DNA from: Candidatus Sysuiplasma acidicola
GTDB lineage: Archaea; Thermoplasmatota; Thermoplasmata; Sysuiplasmatales; Sysuiplasmataceae
Direction: 5' to 3'
Length of the DNA: 51,076 bases
NCBI GenBank assembly: GCA_019721035.1
Contig: JAHEAA010000010.1
Span: forward strand, 21,667 to 72,742
The notes below the pieces were generated by a model. It saw only the letters and a program-made list of their open reading frames with translations, had not been told where the DNA came from and made no database searches. A program made the translations under genes and the position numbers. Shown piece by piece: positions 19,218 through 27,795 of this stretch (positions are counted from its first letter, which is position 1; every line of letters begins with the position of its first letter).

Positions 19218-20105
19218 ATGACTTCTGGTGAAACGCCAATATGGCAGGTAATTGAAGAGACGGCAAACAAGCTCAAGAAGCAGCACGAAGATATGAACAA
19301 CAGGCAGGGCAGCCTGGACAGGAAAGAGCAGGAACTGTCGTCCAGACAGAGCCTGATCGAGGAGAAGGAAAGAACGCTGAACGCCAAGGAAGGCAGTCTG
19401 AACGAACTGCAGACAGTGCTGACCGACAGGGAGAACAAGATCACGCACAAGGAGAATGACATTCATGCCGCAGAGTCTGCGCTGAACAACAAGATTGCGG
19501 AAGTGCAGAACAGGGAAATAGAGCTGAACGGGAAGCAGAAGCTCGTAGATTTCCGCGAGCAGAATCTGGAGACCAAGGCTGCCGAGTTGAACACACTCGA
19601 AAAGGATGTCAGGGAAAAGCAGGAGAATCTGAAGACAAAGGAAGAGGAACTCCTGAAACAGGAGCAGGAACTCAAGCAGATTATAGAACTGGTTGTAGCC
19701 AGAAGACAGTCAATCGTCATGCTGGAGGAGACGCTGCGCAAGGAGCTGCAGACCATGAGGCCCGCCGACGCCAAAATGCCCGAACCGCCAAAAGAGCAAC
19801 CCAGAATGCAGCAGCCGCAGCCTGCCCACGATGTCGTAAAGAAACCGGCCGACGATGAGATGTACTGCAGCAACTGCAACGCGATCATAAGCAGGGACGC
19901 AGTCATATGCTATTCGTGCGGTGCGAAAACCGGTGAAACACAGAATGAACAGCCGGAGCTTGCGGAGGACGAGATGTACTGCAGCAACTGCAACGCGATC
20001 ATAAGCAGGGACGCAGTCATATGCTATTCGTGCGGTCAGCGTGTCGAAACTCCCTCGGCCAACGATGACCAGATGAAAAAGGTCATAAAGAAAAGGGTAG
20101 CCTGA
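19218..20105 (+). CDS. Coiled-coil protein with two identical zinc ribbons
   Basis: A 295-residue protein. Residues about 10-175 are a nearly unbroken heptad-like coiled coil rich in Glu, Lys, Gln and Asn (EKERTLNAKEGSLNELQ, REQNLETKAAELNTLEK). A proline-rich linker (about 180-210) follows, then two zinc ribbons with Cys217/220/231/234 and Cys255/258/269/272, both reading YCSNCNAIISRDAVICYSCG. The ending is basic (KKVIKKRVA). The ATG at 19218 has a strong ribosome site GGAGGAG 6-12 bases upstream. There is a TATA-like CTTAATATTG near 19105, so the leader is about 90 nt. It sits between the KaiC-like ATPase and the giant surface protein, whose tail has a related zinc ribbon (CSNCNSWIPSNSKECPVCG). 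No family name can be given. Confidence 0.85.
   Translation: MTSGETPIWQVIEETANKLKKQHEDMNNRQGSLDRKEQELSSRQSLIEEKERTLNAKEGSLNELQTVLTDRENKITHKENDIHAAESALNNKIAEVQNREIELNGKQKLVDFREQNLETKAAELNTLEKDVREKQENLKTKEEELLKQEQELKQIIELVVARRQSIVMLEETLRKELQTMRPADAKMPEPPKEQPRMQQPQPAHDVVKKPADDEMYCSNCNAIISRDAVICYSCGAKTGETQNEQPELAEDEMYCSNCNAIISRDAVICYSCGQRVETPSANDDQMKKVIKKRVA
19857..20036 (+). repeat. Exact 66-base direct duplication inside the zinc-ribbon gene
   Basis: Bases 19857-19922 and 19971-20036 are identical over 66 bases, including synonymous positions, and 114 bases (38 codons) apart. Each copy codes for one complete zinc ribbon. Identity at third positions means a very recent duplication or ongoing gene conversion. 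Confidence 0.9.
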
Positions 20106-20235
20106 ATCACACGGGATACAAACGCCTTAATTCTGATTTTATTTTTGTTCTGCACATGCGGCACCGTCCGTTTTTCGATTGCAAACTGCTTTGATAATTA
20201 CGGAAAAGCATTTTTATATCGCACGATAGCTCGAA

Positions 20236-20245
20236 TTTTTAAATC
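20236..20245 (+). promoter_or_regulatory. TATA-like box of the giant surface-protein gene
   Basis: TTTTTAAATC; a start near 20266 leaves a leader of about 9 nt before the ATG at 20275. A second TTTTTATATC at 20211-20220 may be an alternative promoter. Confidence 0.45.
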
Positions 20246-20274
20246 ATTGATAGCGACGCAGAGCGTGCAAAATT

Positions 20275-23200
20275 ATGCATATATCTCGATTGAAAATGGG
20301 CAAGCTGGCTGGAGTGGTTGTGGCTGCGCTGTTTGTTGTTTCGGCGTTCTTCGGCGGAATTAACCTCATATCGTCGGCGGCCAGCGCCGCATCGGCGATG
20401 CCGTCACAGCAGGGCGGAAATGTCACCGTGGGCACGGGATACAGCCTCACCAGCTGGAACCTGAGCGGCGGAACGCAGGTAATGCAGGGAAACCTGACGA
20501 TAAGGGCAGGCGGAGTCGTGACCCTTACCAACGAGACACTGCTTTTTGACGAGTTCTCTGCCAGCGGCAACTATGCTTCTGCGACTGTATATCACGTTTC
20601 AGTCGTTGACGGAGGAAAGCTGATTATGAGCAATTCCGTCGTAACGACCAATCTGCAGTTGATAAACGACATACCGGTGCTTGGCGTGTTTGAAAGCAAT
20701 GGGGCTTCAATCATAATGAAGGACCATTCATCGTTCATCTTCCCCGGTCAGTTCGTTTCATACATGTCCAATTTCACGATGATCGATTCAACGATAAGCG
20801 GGTTCCAGGCTTCACAGTTCAACACAAATTACGTGAATGCCAGCGTCTTCCCCACAAGCGTCTTTGCGAACCCGCCGGTCGTCTCATTCTATTCGTCAAA
20901 TGTACTGCTCCAGAATTCAAAAATGAACATGTACAGCCTGAACGGCGCATACAATAAGACCACAGTCTATGTGGAACATTATCCGTTCGCTTCAGACAAT
21001 TCAGCGAACAAAAACAACGTATTGTACAGCCTTGAGGCCATACCAACGTCGGTATTCAGGCAGTCCCCGCTTAAAGACACAACAACAAACCAGAACATTT
21101 TCAATCTCACGGCATTTGATCAGTCAAATTACACCGTCCAGGCAGGCCAGACAATGTCTGTGACCAACTTCACCACCGGCGGAATAAACGAACCGCTTTC
21201 TGCAATCACTCTCAATGCCGAATATGAAACGAGCGCTTCGTTCGCGGGCACACTGGACTGGGCCTACGGAAACACAACGCAGCACGTTCAGCAGTCATCT
21301 CTTACGAATACACAGTCGTTCTACTATCCAGGGAAGAACAACTACTATACGACGACGATAACACTTCCATCCAGTCTTACTGAAAATGACCTGAGCAGAG
21401 TCCAGGTATGGGCAAACGTGACGTCCGGAACACTCTATGTCAACAAACTGTGGTTCGGCATGGCTTTCAAGGCACCTGCTTACAAGAATCTGACCATTGC
21501 CGGATCGTCCAGCTTCACGGCGATTCACAGTTACATAGGGGCCAATTTCCTATCAAACGGAGCGAAGCATGATGCAGTATTTGTCGGTGACACGGCTCAT
21601 GCTTATTTCTACGATGTTACAATAAATCAGCAGGCTACATCAGGCTACACTGGTCCATATGCGCCGGCATTTGTAGGTCACCTCACATCAATGAACGCAA
21701 AGCCGCTTACATTCGGACCGCTCAACTCCCCGGTTGCGCCAACACAGCTCAGTTTACTTGATTCGAACACTGCAAATTTCTATAATATCACTTCAGGCTC
21801 GATCATGCAGACGTACGGCCTGAATGTTTCCGGCGATGTCACTCTCAACTCGCAACTGAAGTCAGCTACGCTGAGTGTGAATGTATATTCAGTTGCTTCT
21901 TCTTCGATTCCTATACTGATAGGACAAATAGACCAGCCTGTGTCCAGCTATATTCAATCTGGAATAAGCATACCTGCAGGTGCAGGTTCAACAACCTACA
22001 CTGCGAATCTCTACGCACTGAGCTTCACCAGCCTGTCACAGTTGAGAAACCTGGTCATATATATTGACAATACTGGTGGAGGCGCTGTAGGCATAAAAGA
22101 TGTCAGTGTTCAGGCTAACATTCTGCCGCAGATGTACCTGTACAGGTTTGCCAATGTTACCGTTTCCAGCAGCCAGAATCTTCCTGTCATAAACAGCCAG
22201 CTTGAATTCAAGTACAGCGGAAGCACTCCGACAAACGTCTCTCCGGGTTCGCCGGCAGGATACTTTGTGGGACCATCCAACACATACCAGACAATTCCTC
22301 CAGCATCCGTGCTGTCTTACCTGGGCAGAACAGCCTCCAACTACAACGTGACAAATGCTTTTGGAAATGCCAACGTGCCGCTCCTCACAGATGTTATCAG
22401 CTACACCACATACCCGAACTCGCTTTTCGTCGGTAATTACACATTAACCGTGTCGTATAACTCGAGCCAGTACGGCAATTCCATTTCATTCTCTCCTTAT
22501 CCGAACATAACTGCTGCATCCCAAGAGGTAAACGTGAATATCACGATTCCTGTTACGGTGCCGCTGCCGCTCATCGCTGTCGGAAAACCTTATGTCACGC
22601 CTTCATTCCTGTACCAGAACCAGACCGGCGTGATCACCTTTAACATTACAGACAGCGGTCAGACCGGAGTAAACGCCCTGCCGATAAACATTTCAGACGG
22701 CGCAAACGGGAAACCGATTTCGAGTCTGAACATGAACGTGTCCATAGGACCGTCGCAGACGCTGACATTGAACGTGAACTGGTTATTTGCGGCGGCCGGC
22801 AACAACACTATTGCAGTTAATGCCAATCCTAACAGAACGGTTCCCGAATCCAGCTATTCCGGAGACTACAACTCCACGTTGTTCTTTGTACAGCCTAATC
22901 TGCCTGAGCTGGTTATCTCATCATCGGGCATAACATTCAACCCCAGTCCGGCATTCAGCGGAAAGAGTGTTGTCATAACTGCTTCGGTTCAGAATTTCCT
23001 GGGAAGGGCAGGGGTCTCAAACCTGACAGTCGGCTTCTACTACGGTAACCCGCTCAATGGAGGCACGCTCATCGGCACTAGCGTAGTTAACGTGTCTGCA
23101 GGGGGAGCTAACAGCACATCCATAAGCTGGATACCCACAACCATCGGAAGCGCGCCCATTTATGTCTACCTTGACCCGTTGCACACGATTGCGCAGTACA

Positions 23201-25914
23201 GCACCGCGGGCAACCTGAACTACAGTGTGCTCACAATATATCTGTCAGTCGGACCGCAGGATATTGTCATAAACAACAGCAACTCCGCACCGGCAGTGCC
23301 CTTTGAGATAGTCTCTGCGATAAATATCTCCTCCAACATAGTTGTGACACAGAGCGGATATCTGCGCATTTCAAACGGAGGAGTCAACTTCATTGAAGCC
23401 TACAACGGCCAGTATTCATTCCTGATCAACCAGACTGGAAAGACAGTTATAGAGAATTCAGTCATAAGTTCAAACGGCCTGGTTAACATGTACGTGTTCG
23501 GAGGCGCGCAGCTCTTTCTCATAAACTCCACCATAGGACCGAATATAAACCTGATCACGGGCGGCAGTTCCAGGATATGGATAAACGGCAGTACGGTAAT
23601 GGGAAGCGTACTGACTGCAGCATTTTCGTCATCGTCAATACGTTCATTCAACTCGTCCTTCTCAAACAGCCTGTCATTTGGCTACAATGAGGTGGCAAGA
23701 CTCTACAATGTCTCAGCACCGTCTGTCACGGCCCAGTCTTCGGGTATCGCCTACATTTACAGATGGCTGTATGTTACGACATACGGACAGTCAGGCACGA
23801 CGCTGAGCGGAGCCGTTGTCACGCTTGACACTTTTGCCAACCTGACGAATCCTCACGGTTCATTCTACGCTCGGAGTGCAAGCAATGCAACAGGCGTAGC
23901 GACATTTGCTGGCCTCTCCGACATAATTAAAGCAGGCGCTGATGTGTATGAAGGCAACTACGTCGTCAACACAAGCTATGTCGATGCAGGCACGTGGTAT
24001 GCTCCGAACGAAACAGTTTCGCTTGCGCACTACACTATTCCGCTCATACAGACGAATTCGGCGATTAACGCCGTACTATTCATCAAACTGCCTGACCTTA
24101 CAATATCAGATTCCAACGTATTCTTCAGCCCGTCCCAGGTCATTGAAGGGAGCGCAGTCAACATCTCTGTGCTTGTGTACAACATAGGCTACGCTTCCGT
24201 AACACAGAACTTCACCGTCGTATTCAACATATCGGCCGGAGCATACAGTCAGTCGCTGACTGCCACAACCGCTCTGACGCAGCCGTTCAGTGTGAGCCAG
24301 TCTGTCCCTCTGCCACTTACAACGATCTGGAATGTGCCCATGCTGACAGGGAATATGACTGTCAGCGTTGACGTCAACCCAGCTAACTCGACTGGCCAGC
24401 ACAGCGTTGCAGAAATAAGCTACACCAACAACTTTGCAAGCGCAGTTGTGTATGTATTCTCACTCCCGAAGCTGTCTCCAGTGAGCATGAATGCCTCAGG
24501 TTCGTTCCAGGAGGAGACGAACATGACTTTCAACGTAGTGGTACATAACTCCGGCCAGATATCTGCCTATAATGTTCCGCTTACACTGTTCGAGGGTCCT
24601 TCCGCTGGAAATATCACGACACCCATTGCCAACGCTACGATACCTGTGGTTGCCGGTCTGTCTTCCGCTTCAGCTTCACTGACATGGACAGCCCCGCTCC
24701 TGCCGACAGGCGTCAAACAGGAAACACTCCTCTTCAGTGCTGTTGTAAACCAGAACAGAACGATTAAGGAAAGCAGCTACACCCAGGACACACTCGCACA
24801 GCCCGTCGCGTACAACATAACCCTTGCGAAGGTAAATGCAGTCGTTATAGTTTCCAGCAACTCGTTAAAGTCAGGTTCCGTCATAATAGTCACTGTATCG
24901 ATGACATCACAGGTCACTCACAAACCCATGGCAAACTTCCCGGTGAGCGTAGAGCTGTTCAATATAAGAGGGCTGGAACAAACCTCGTCTACAGTCAACG
25001 GTCTGACGAATACGAACGGAGTGTTTGTCGCCAGAATAGTGCTTCCGACGAATCAGCCGCAGGGTGCATATCACTTCGAAGTCTATTCCAACGGTCAGTT
25101 TGTCAGTTCATCGAGATCGTTTAATGTTCTCTCGTCCCAGCCGACGACAGGCATACCCATACTTTACTGGCTGCTGATTGGCATAGTCATAATTGCAGGC
25201 TTCGTCGGTGTTTCGCTCTATCTCTACAGATACGGGCTTGCACGGGTCGTAGAATGCGGCAACTGTGGCGTATTCATACCCGAGACGGCGAAGAAGTGCA
25301 CATACTGTGGCGTCGAATTCGAAACAGGCACGGCGAAGTGCAGCAACTGTAACTCATGGATACCGTCCAATTCGAAAGAATGCCCTGTTTGTGGCGTTAA
25401 ATTTGCAGACGAAGGTGAAGGGGACAAGGAAGACGATGCCAACGCCGAAATGCGCAGACAGTACATGGAGTTCACGGAAAAGTTCAAAGCACAGGCGAGG
25501 GTGGACATGGGTAACAAGTACACGGACAGGGCGTTCCTCAACTGGTGGAAGAAACAGCCCACATATCTCACCTTCGAAGACTGGCTGGCGAGACAGCAGG
25601 AACTGAAGAAGGCAAAGATGGTCAAATGCCCGTCATGCGGCGAGATGAATCCGGCAAACCTGACTGACTGCATGAAGTGCGGTACACCGCTCAAAGAAGA
25701 AGTGGATAACGAGCGCAAGGATGAACCGCCCAAGCAGCAGCCGCCCCAGATCCCGCAGGGAAAGCCTGTGACACAGGAACCACGCCGAATAGTGGTTCCG
25801 AAGAGGATCATACGCAAGGTGGAAGAGAGGCCGCAGGGTACAGGCGGTCAGACTGATCAGAGCGGCTCCCAGAACAATGCCGCAAGCAATGCGGATGGAA
25901 ACCAGAATCAGTAG
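20275..25914 (+). CDS. Giant surface protein with CARDB-like repeats and cytosolic zinc-ribbon tail
   Basis: A 1,879-residue membrane-anchored protein. Residues 1-42 are a signal peptide (KLAGVVVAALFVVSAFF). The long outer part is Ser/Thr/Asn-rich with many N-glycosylation sequons. Its first part looks beta-helical; CARDB-like or other Ig-like modules begin near residues 766, 876, 1272 and 1397, for instance VNISVLVYNIGYASVTQNFT. One membrane helix lies at 1628-1652 (YWLLIGIVIIAGFVGVSLYL). The cytosolic tail has zinc ribbons CGNCGVFIPETAKKCTYCG, CSNCNSWIPSNSKECPVCG and CPSCGEMNPANLTDCMKCG, with a helical WWKKQPTYLTFEDWLARQQ block between the last two, then a Gln/Asn-rich end. It may be an S-layer-like or sensor protein; that is inference. 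Its end overlaps the convergent SDR gene by 7 bases. Confidence 0.88.
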   Translation: MHISRLKMGKLAGVVVAALFVVSAFFGGINLISSAASAASAMPSQQGGNVTVGTGYSLTSWNLSGGTQVMQGNLTIRAGGVVTLTNETLLFDEFSASGNYASATVYHVSVVDGGKLIMSNSVVTTNLQLINDIPVLGVFESNGASIIMKDHSSFIFPGQFVSYMSNFTMIDSTISGFQASQFNTNYVNASVFPTSVFANPPVVSFYSSNVLLQNSKMNMYSLNGAYNKTTVYVEHYPFASDNSANKNNVLYSLEAIPTSVFRQSPLKDTTTNQNIFNLTAFDQSNYTVQAGQTMSVTNFTTGGINEPLSAITLNAEYETSASFAGTLDWAYGNTTQHVQQSSLTNTQSFYYPGKNNYYTTTITLPSSLTENDLSRVQVWANVTSGTLYVNKLWFGMAFKAPAYKNLTIAGSSSFTAIHSYIGANFLSNGAKHDAVFVGDTAHAYFYDVTINQQATSGYTGPYAPAFVGHLTSMNAKPLTFGPLNSPVAPTQLSLLDSNTANFYNITSGSIMQTYGLNVSGDVTLNSQLKSATLSVNVYSVASSSIPILIGQIDQPVSSYIQSGISIPAGAGSTTYTANLYALSFTSLSQLRNLVIYIDNTGGGAVGIKDVSVQANILPQMYLYRFANVTVSSSQNLPVINSQLEFKYSGSTPTNVSPGSPAGYFVGPSNTYQTIPPASVLSYLGRTASNYNVTNAFGNANVPLLTDVISYTTYPNSLFVGNYTLTVSYNSSQYGNSISFSPYPNITAASQEVNVNITIPVTVPLPLIAVGKPYVTPSFLYQNQTGVITFNITDSGQTGVNALPINISDGANGKPISSLNMNVSIGPSQTLTLNVNWLFAAAGNNTIAVNANPNRTVPESSYSGDYNSTLFFVQPNLPELVISSSGITFNPSPAFSGKSVVITASVQNFLGRAGVSNLTVGFYYGNPLNGGTLIGTSVVNVSAGGANSTSISWIPTTIGSAPIYVYLDPLHTIAQYSTAGNLNYSVLTIYLSVGPQDIVINNSNSAPAVPFEIVSAINISSNIVVTQSGYLRISNGGVNFIEAYNGQYSFLINQTGKTVIENSVISSNGLVNMYVFGGAQLFLINSTIGPNINLITGGSSRIWINGSTVMGSVLTAAFSSSSIRSFNSSFSNSLSFGYNEVARLYNVSAPSVTAQSSGIAYIYRWLYVTTYGQSGTTLSGAVVTLDTFANLTNPHGSFYARSASNATGVATFAGLSDIIKAGADVYEGNYVVNTSYVDAGTWYAPNETVSLAHYTIPLIQTNSAINAVLFIKLPDLTISDSNVFFSPSQVIEGSAVNISVLVYNIGYASVTQNFTVVFNISAGAYSQSLTATTALTQPFSVSQSVPLPLTTIWNVPMLTGNMTVSVDVNPANSTGQHSVAEISYTNNFASAVVYVFSLPKLSPVSMNASGSFQEETNMTFNVVVHNSGQISAYNVPLTLFEGPSAGNITTPIANATIPVVAGLSSASASLTWTAPLLPTGVKQETLLFSAVVNQNRTIKESSYTQDTLAQPVAYNITLAKVNAVVIVSSNSLKSGSVIIVTVSMTSQVTHKPMANFPVSVELFNIRGLEQTSSTVNGLTNTNGVFVARIVLPTNQPQGAYHFEVYSNGQFVSSSRSFNVLSSQPTTGIPILYWLLIGIVIIAGFVGVSLYLYRYGLARVVECGNCGVFIPETAKKCTYCGVEFETGTAKCSNCNSWIPSNSKECPVCGVKFADEGEGDKEDDANAEMRRQYMEFTEKFKAQARVDMGNKYTDRAFLNWWKKQPTYLTFEDWLARQQELKKAKMVKCPSCGEMNPANLTDCMKCGTPLKEEVDNERKDEPPKQQPPQIPQGKPVTQEPRRIVVPKRIIRKVEERPQGTGGQTDQSGSQNNAASNADGNQNQ

Positions 25915-26675
25915 GCGCTCCAGCCGCCGTCGATGCTGACGGCGGAACCCGTCACAAAGGCTGCATCTTCGGAAGCCAGGTAGAGTATGAGCTTGGCCAC
26001 TTCGTCGGCCTTGCCGAACCTTCCGAGCGGATGAAGCGCCTTGTCCTTTTCCACTGCCATATTCTTGTCCTCGACCCTGTTCAGCGCTTCCCACATCATT
26101 GGAGTTTCCACATCGCCAGGGCAGACGGCGTTGACGCGTATGCCGTCGCCGGCATAATCAAGGGCCATTGCCTTGGTAAGCTGGATAACACCTCCTTTCG
26201 ATGCACAATAGGCAGCCTCGTTCCTTACGCCGACAAGGCCGCTCACTGAAGCCACATTGACGATGCAGCCGCGGCTTTTCCTCAGCGGCTTTATTGAGTG
26301 TTTGCTGACAACATAAACACCCTTGAGGTTGGTGTTCATGATCCAGTCCCATTCCTCTTCGCTTGTCTCGTCTATTTTTTTGGCGAGATACACGCCAGCG
26401 TTATTGACAAGCACGTCTAGACCTCCGTGCTTCTTTTCCGCGAGAGAAATGAGTTTTTCAGCATCGGCATCGATGGATACATTGCCTTTGAAAAACTCGA
26501 CGCTGCCTTTCCCCTTAATCTGCTTCAATGCCTTCAGTCCCTTTTCCCTATTCTTGCCTGTGAGTATCACATTTGCGCCGCTTCTGGCAAACATATCGGC
26601 GGTGGCAAGCCCTATACCGGATGTCCCGCCGGTCACTATTACGGACTTGCCGCTGAATACATATCTGGAAGGCAT
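25908..26675 (-). CDS. Short-chain dehydrogenase/reductase (FabG-like)
   Basis: A 255-residue SDR from the ATG at 26675. It has the NAD(P) motif VTGGTSGIG, the LVNNAGVYL motif, and the catalytic Ser (NVASVSGLVG) with Y-x-x-x-K (AAYCASKGGV). The end GSAVSIDGGWSAY is the usual SDR finish. It oxidises or reduces a hydroxy/keto substrate, perhaps a sugar (glucose dehydrogenase-like) or fatty acyl group; this cannot be decided. Upstream in-frame residues from 26750 lack protein character, so MPSRYVFSGK is chosen as start. It is convergent with the giant surface protein gene and divergent from the pilin-like gene. Confidence 0.88.
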   Translation of the reverse strand: MPSRYVFSGKSVIVTGGTSGIGLATADMFARSGANVILTGKNREKGLKALKQIKGKGSVEFFKGNVSIDADAEKLISLAEKKHGGLDVLVNNAGVYLAKKIDETSEEEWDWIMNTNLKGVYVVSKHSIKPLRKSRGCIVNVASVSGLVGVRNEAAYCASKGGVIQLTKAMALDYAGDGIRVNAVCPGDVETPMMWEALNRVEDKNMAVEKDKALHPLGRFGKADEVAKLILYLASEDAAFVTGSAVSIDGGWSAY

Positions 26676-26813
26676 GCTGGAGAGTAATTCAAAGGATGTA
26701 AATAAGCTGTTCTCAGAATGGAATGAGTGGTGCCATCCATGCTGGCACATGATTCATGACGACTACAGAGCGACAACAGAGGGAAAATACCGTATGATAA
26801 CCAGAGCATCACA

Positions 26814-26823
26814 ATTAAATAAC
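26814..26823 (+). promoter_or_regulatory. TATA-like box before the pilus operon
   Basis: ATTAAATAAC centred near 26818; transcription would start near 26844, so starts upstream of this (TTG 26837) are unlikely and the operon's first gene begins at 26861 or 26909. Confidence 0.45.
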
Positions 26824-26860
26824 TCACCGATGCGTTTTGAAGCACGGACCAGTGCAACTG

Positions 26861-27793
26861 ATGCCACGTACGATAGCAGCTAAATCAGTCATACGGCCAT
26901 CGAGGAAGATGAAGGATACTGAAGGAGTGGCCTCAGTTGTAGGAACGATTCTCGCACTGCTTGTCTTCCTTTCTCTACTCGGAATATTCACAAACCACTA
27001 TGTTCCTTCGATGATGGCAGGAAACGAACACGAGCATGACAGCCAGGTGATGACACAAATATCCAATCTGAAACAGAGCATAGACAGCATGATGCTTTAC
27101 TACATCAACTCACAGTCCAACACACTATCTTCATACGATCCTGTGACGCTCGGCTCAGCCGGTGTACCCATGTTCGCAACCGGGACAAACGGGCAGCTCG
27201 GCGTGATACCGGTGAACGGCCTGCAGGATCCCTCCTTTTCTGTTAATTTCACCTACATCCAGAATGGGCACAACTACAACATCAATTCCACATCTGGTGG
27301 CGGTGTTGTCGTGAACATACCCAATCGATATTACATACCGCAATCAGTGCTCTATCAGAATGACGCCGTCATACTCGGACAGAGCAGCGGACAGGTCATG
27401 CTTGCAAGTCCGGGATTCACTATCAGCGCGTCAAGCGCAGGCACAACCGTCAGCGTGCTCCAGTTGTCTGTCGTGACACCGACTTCGTCGAACGTCACGT
27501 ATTCAGGAAGCAACACTGTGGGCCTGAGTTCGCAGCTTCTTGCATTTACACAGCACACATACAGCACACCGCCAGCCCTTGAGAACATGACCATCACAAT
27601 AGTTACACCGTTCCCAGCAGCCTGGTCTAATTTCTTCAATTCAACCTTTTCTCAAGCGGGCCTTCATACAGGGACCTTTAGCATTAAACCGCCGCATGAG
27701 ATTAGTTTCCAAAATTACAAATTAATACTGACGTTGGTGGTCAAGCAGGTAACGCTTTCTACGTCAATAATAAGCATTTCAACGGTGGAGTGA
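26861..27793 (+). CDS. Type IV pilin-like surface protein, first gene of pilus operon
   Basis: About 310 residues. A class III-type N-terminus, basic and then KMKDTEGVASVVGTILALLV continuing to a 20-residue hydrophobic helix, is what archaeal prepilin peptidase recognises. The remainder is a Ser/Thr/Asn-rich beta ectodomain with several N-x-S/T sequons (NSTSGGG, NVTYSGS). It resembles the archaeal pilin-like proteins placed beside secretion ATPases. The start may be the ATG at 26861 or, with GAGG a few bases upstream, the ATG at 26909, which would give a signal peptide of usual length. Its stop (TGA 27791-27793) touches the start of the first ATPase gene, so the two are likely translated together. 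Confidence 0.8.
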   Translation: MPRTIAAKSVIRPSRKMKDTEGVASVVGTILALLVFLSLLGIFTNHYVPSMMAGNEHEHDSQVMTQISNLKQSIDSMMLYYINSQSNTLSSYDPVTLGSAGVPMFATGTNGQLGVIPVNGLQDPSFSVNFTYIQNGHNYNINSTSGGGVVVNIPNRYYIPQSVLYQNDAVILGQSSGQVMLASPGFTISASSAGTTVSVLQLSVVTPTSSNVTYSGSNTVGLSSQLLAFTQHTYSTPPALENMTITIVTPFPAAWSNFFNSTFSQAGLHTGTFSIKPPHEISFQNYKLILTLVVKQVTLSTSIISISTVE

Positions 27794-27795
27794 AC

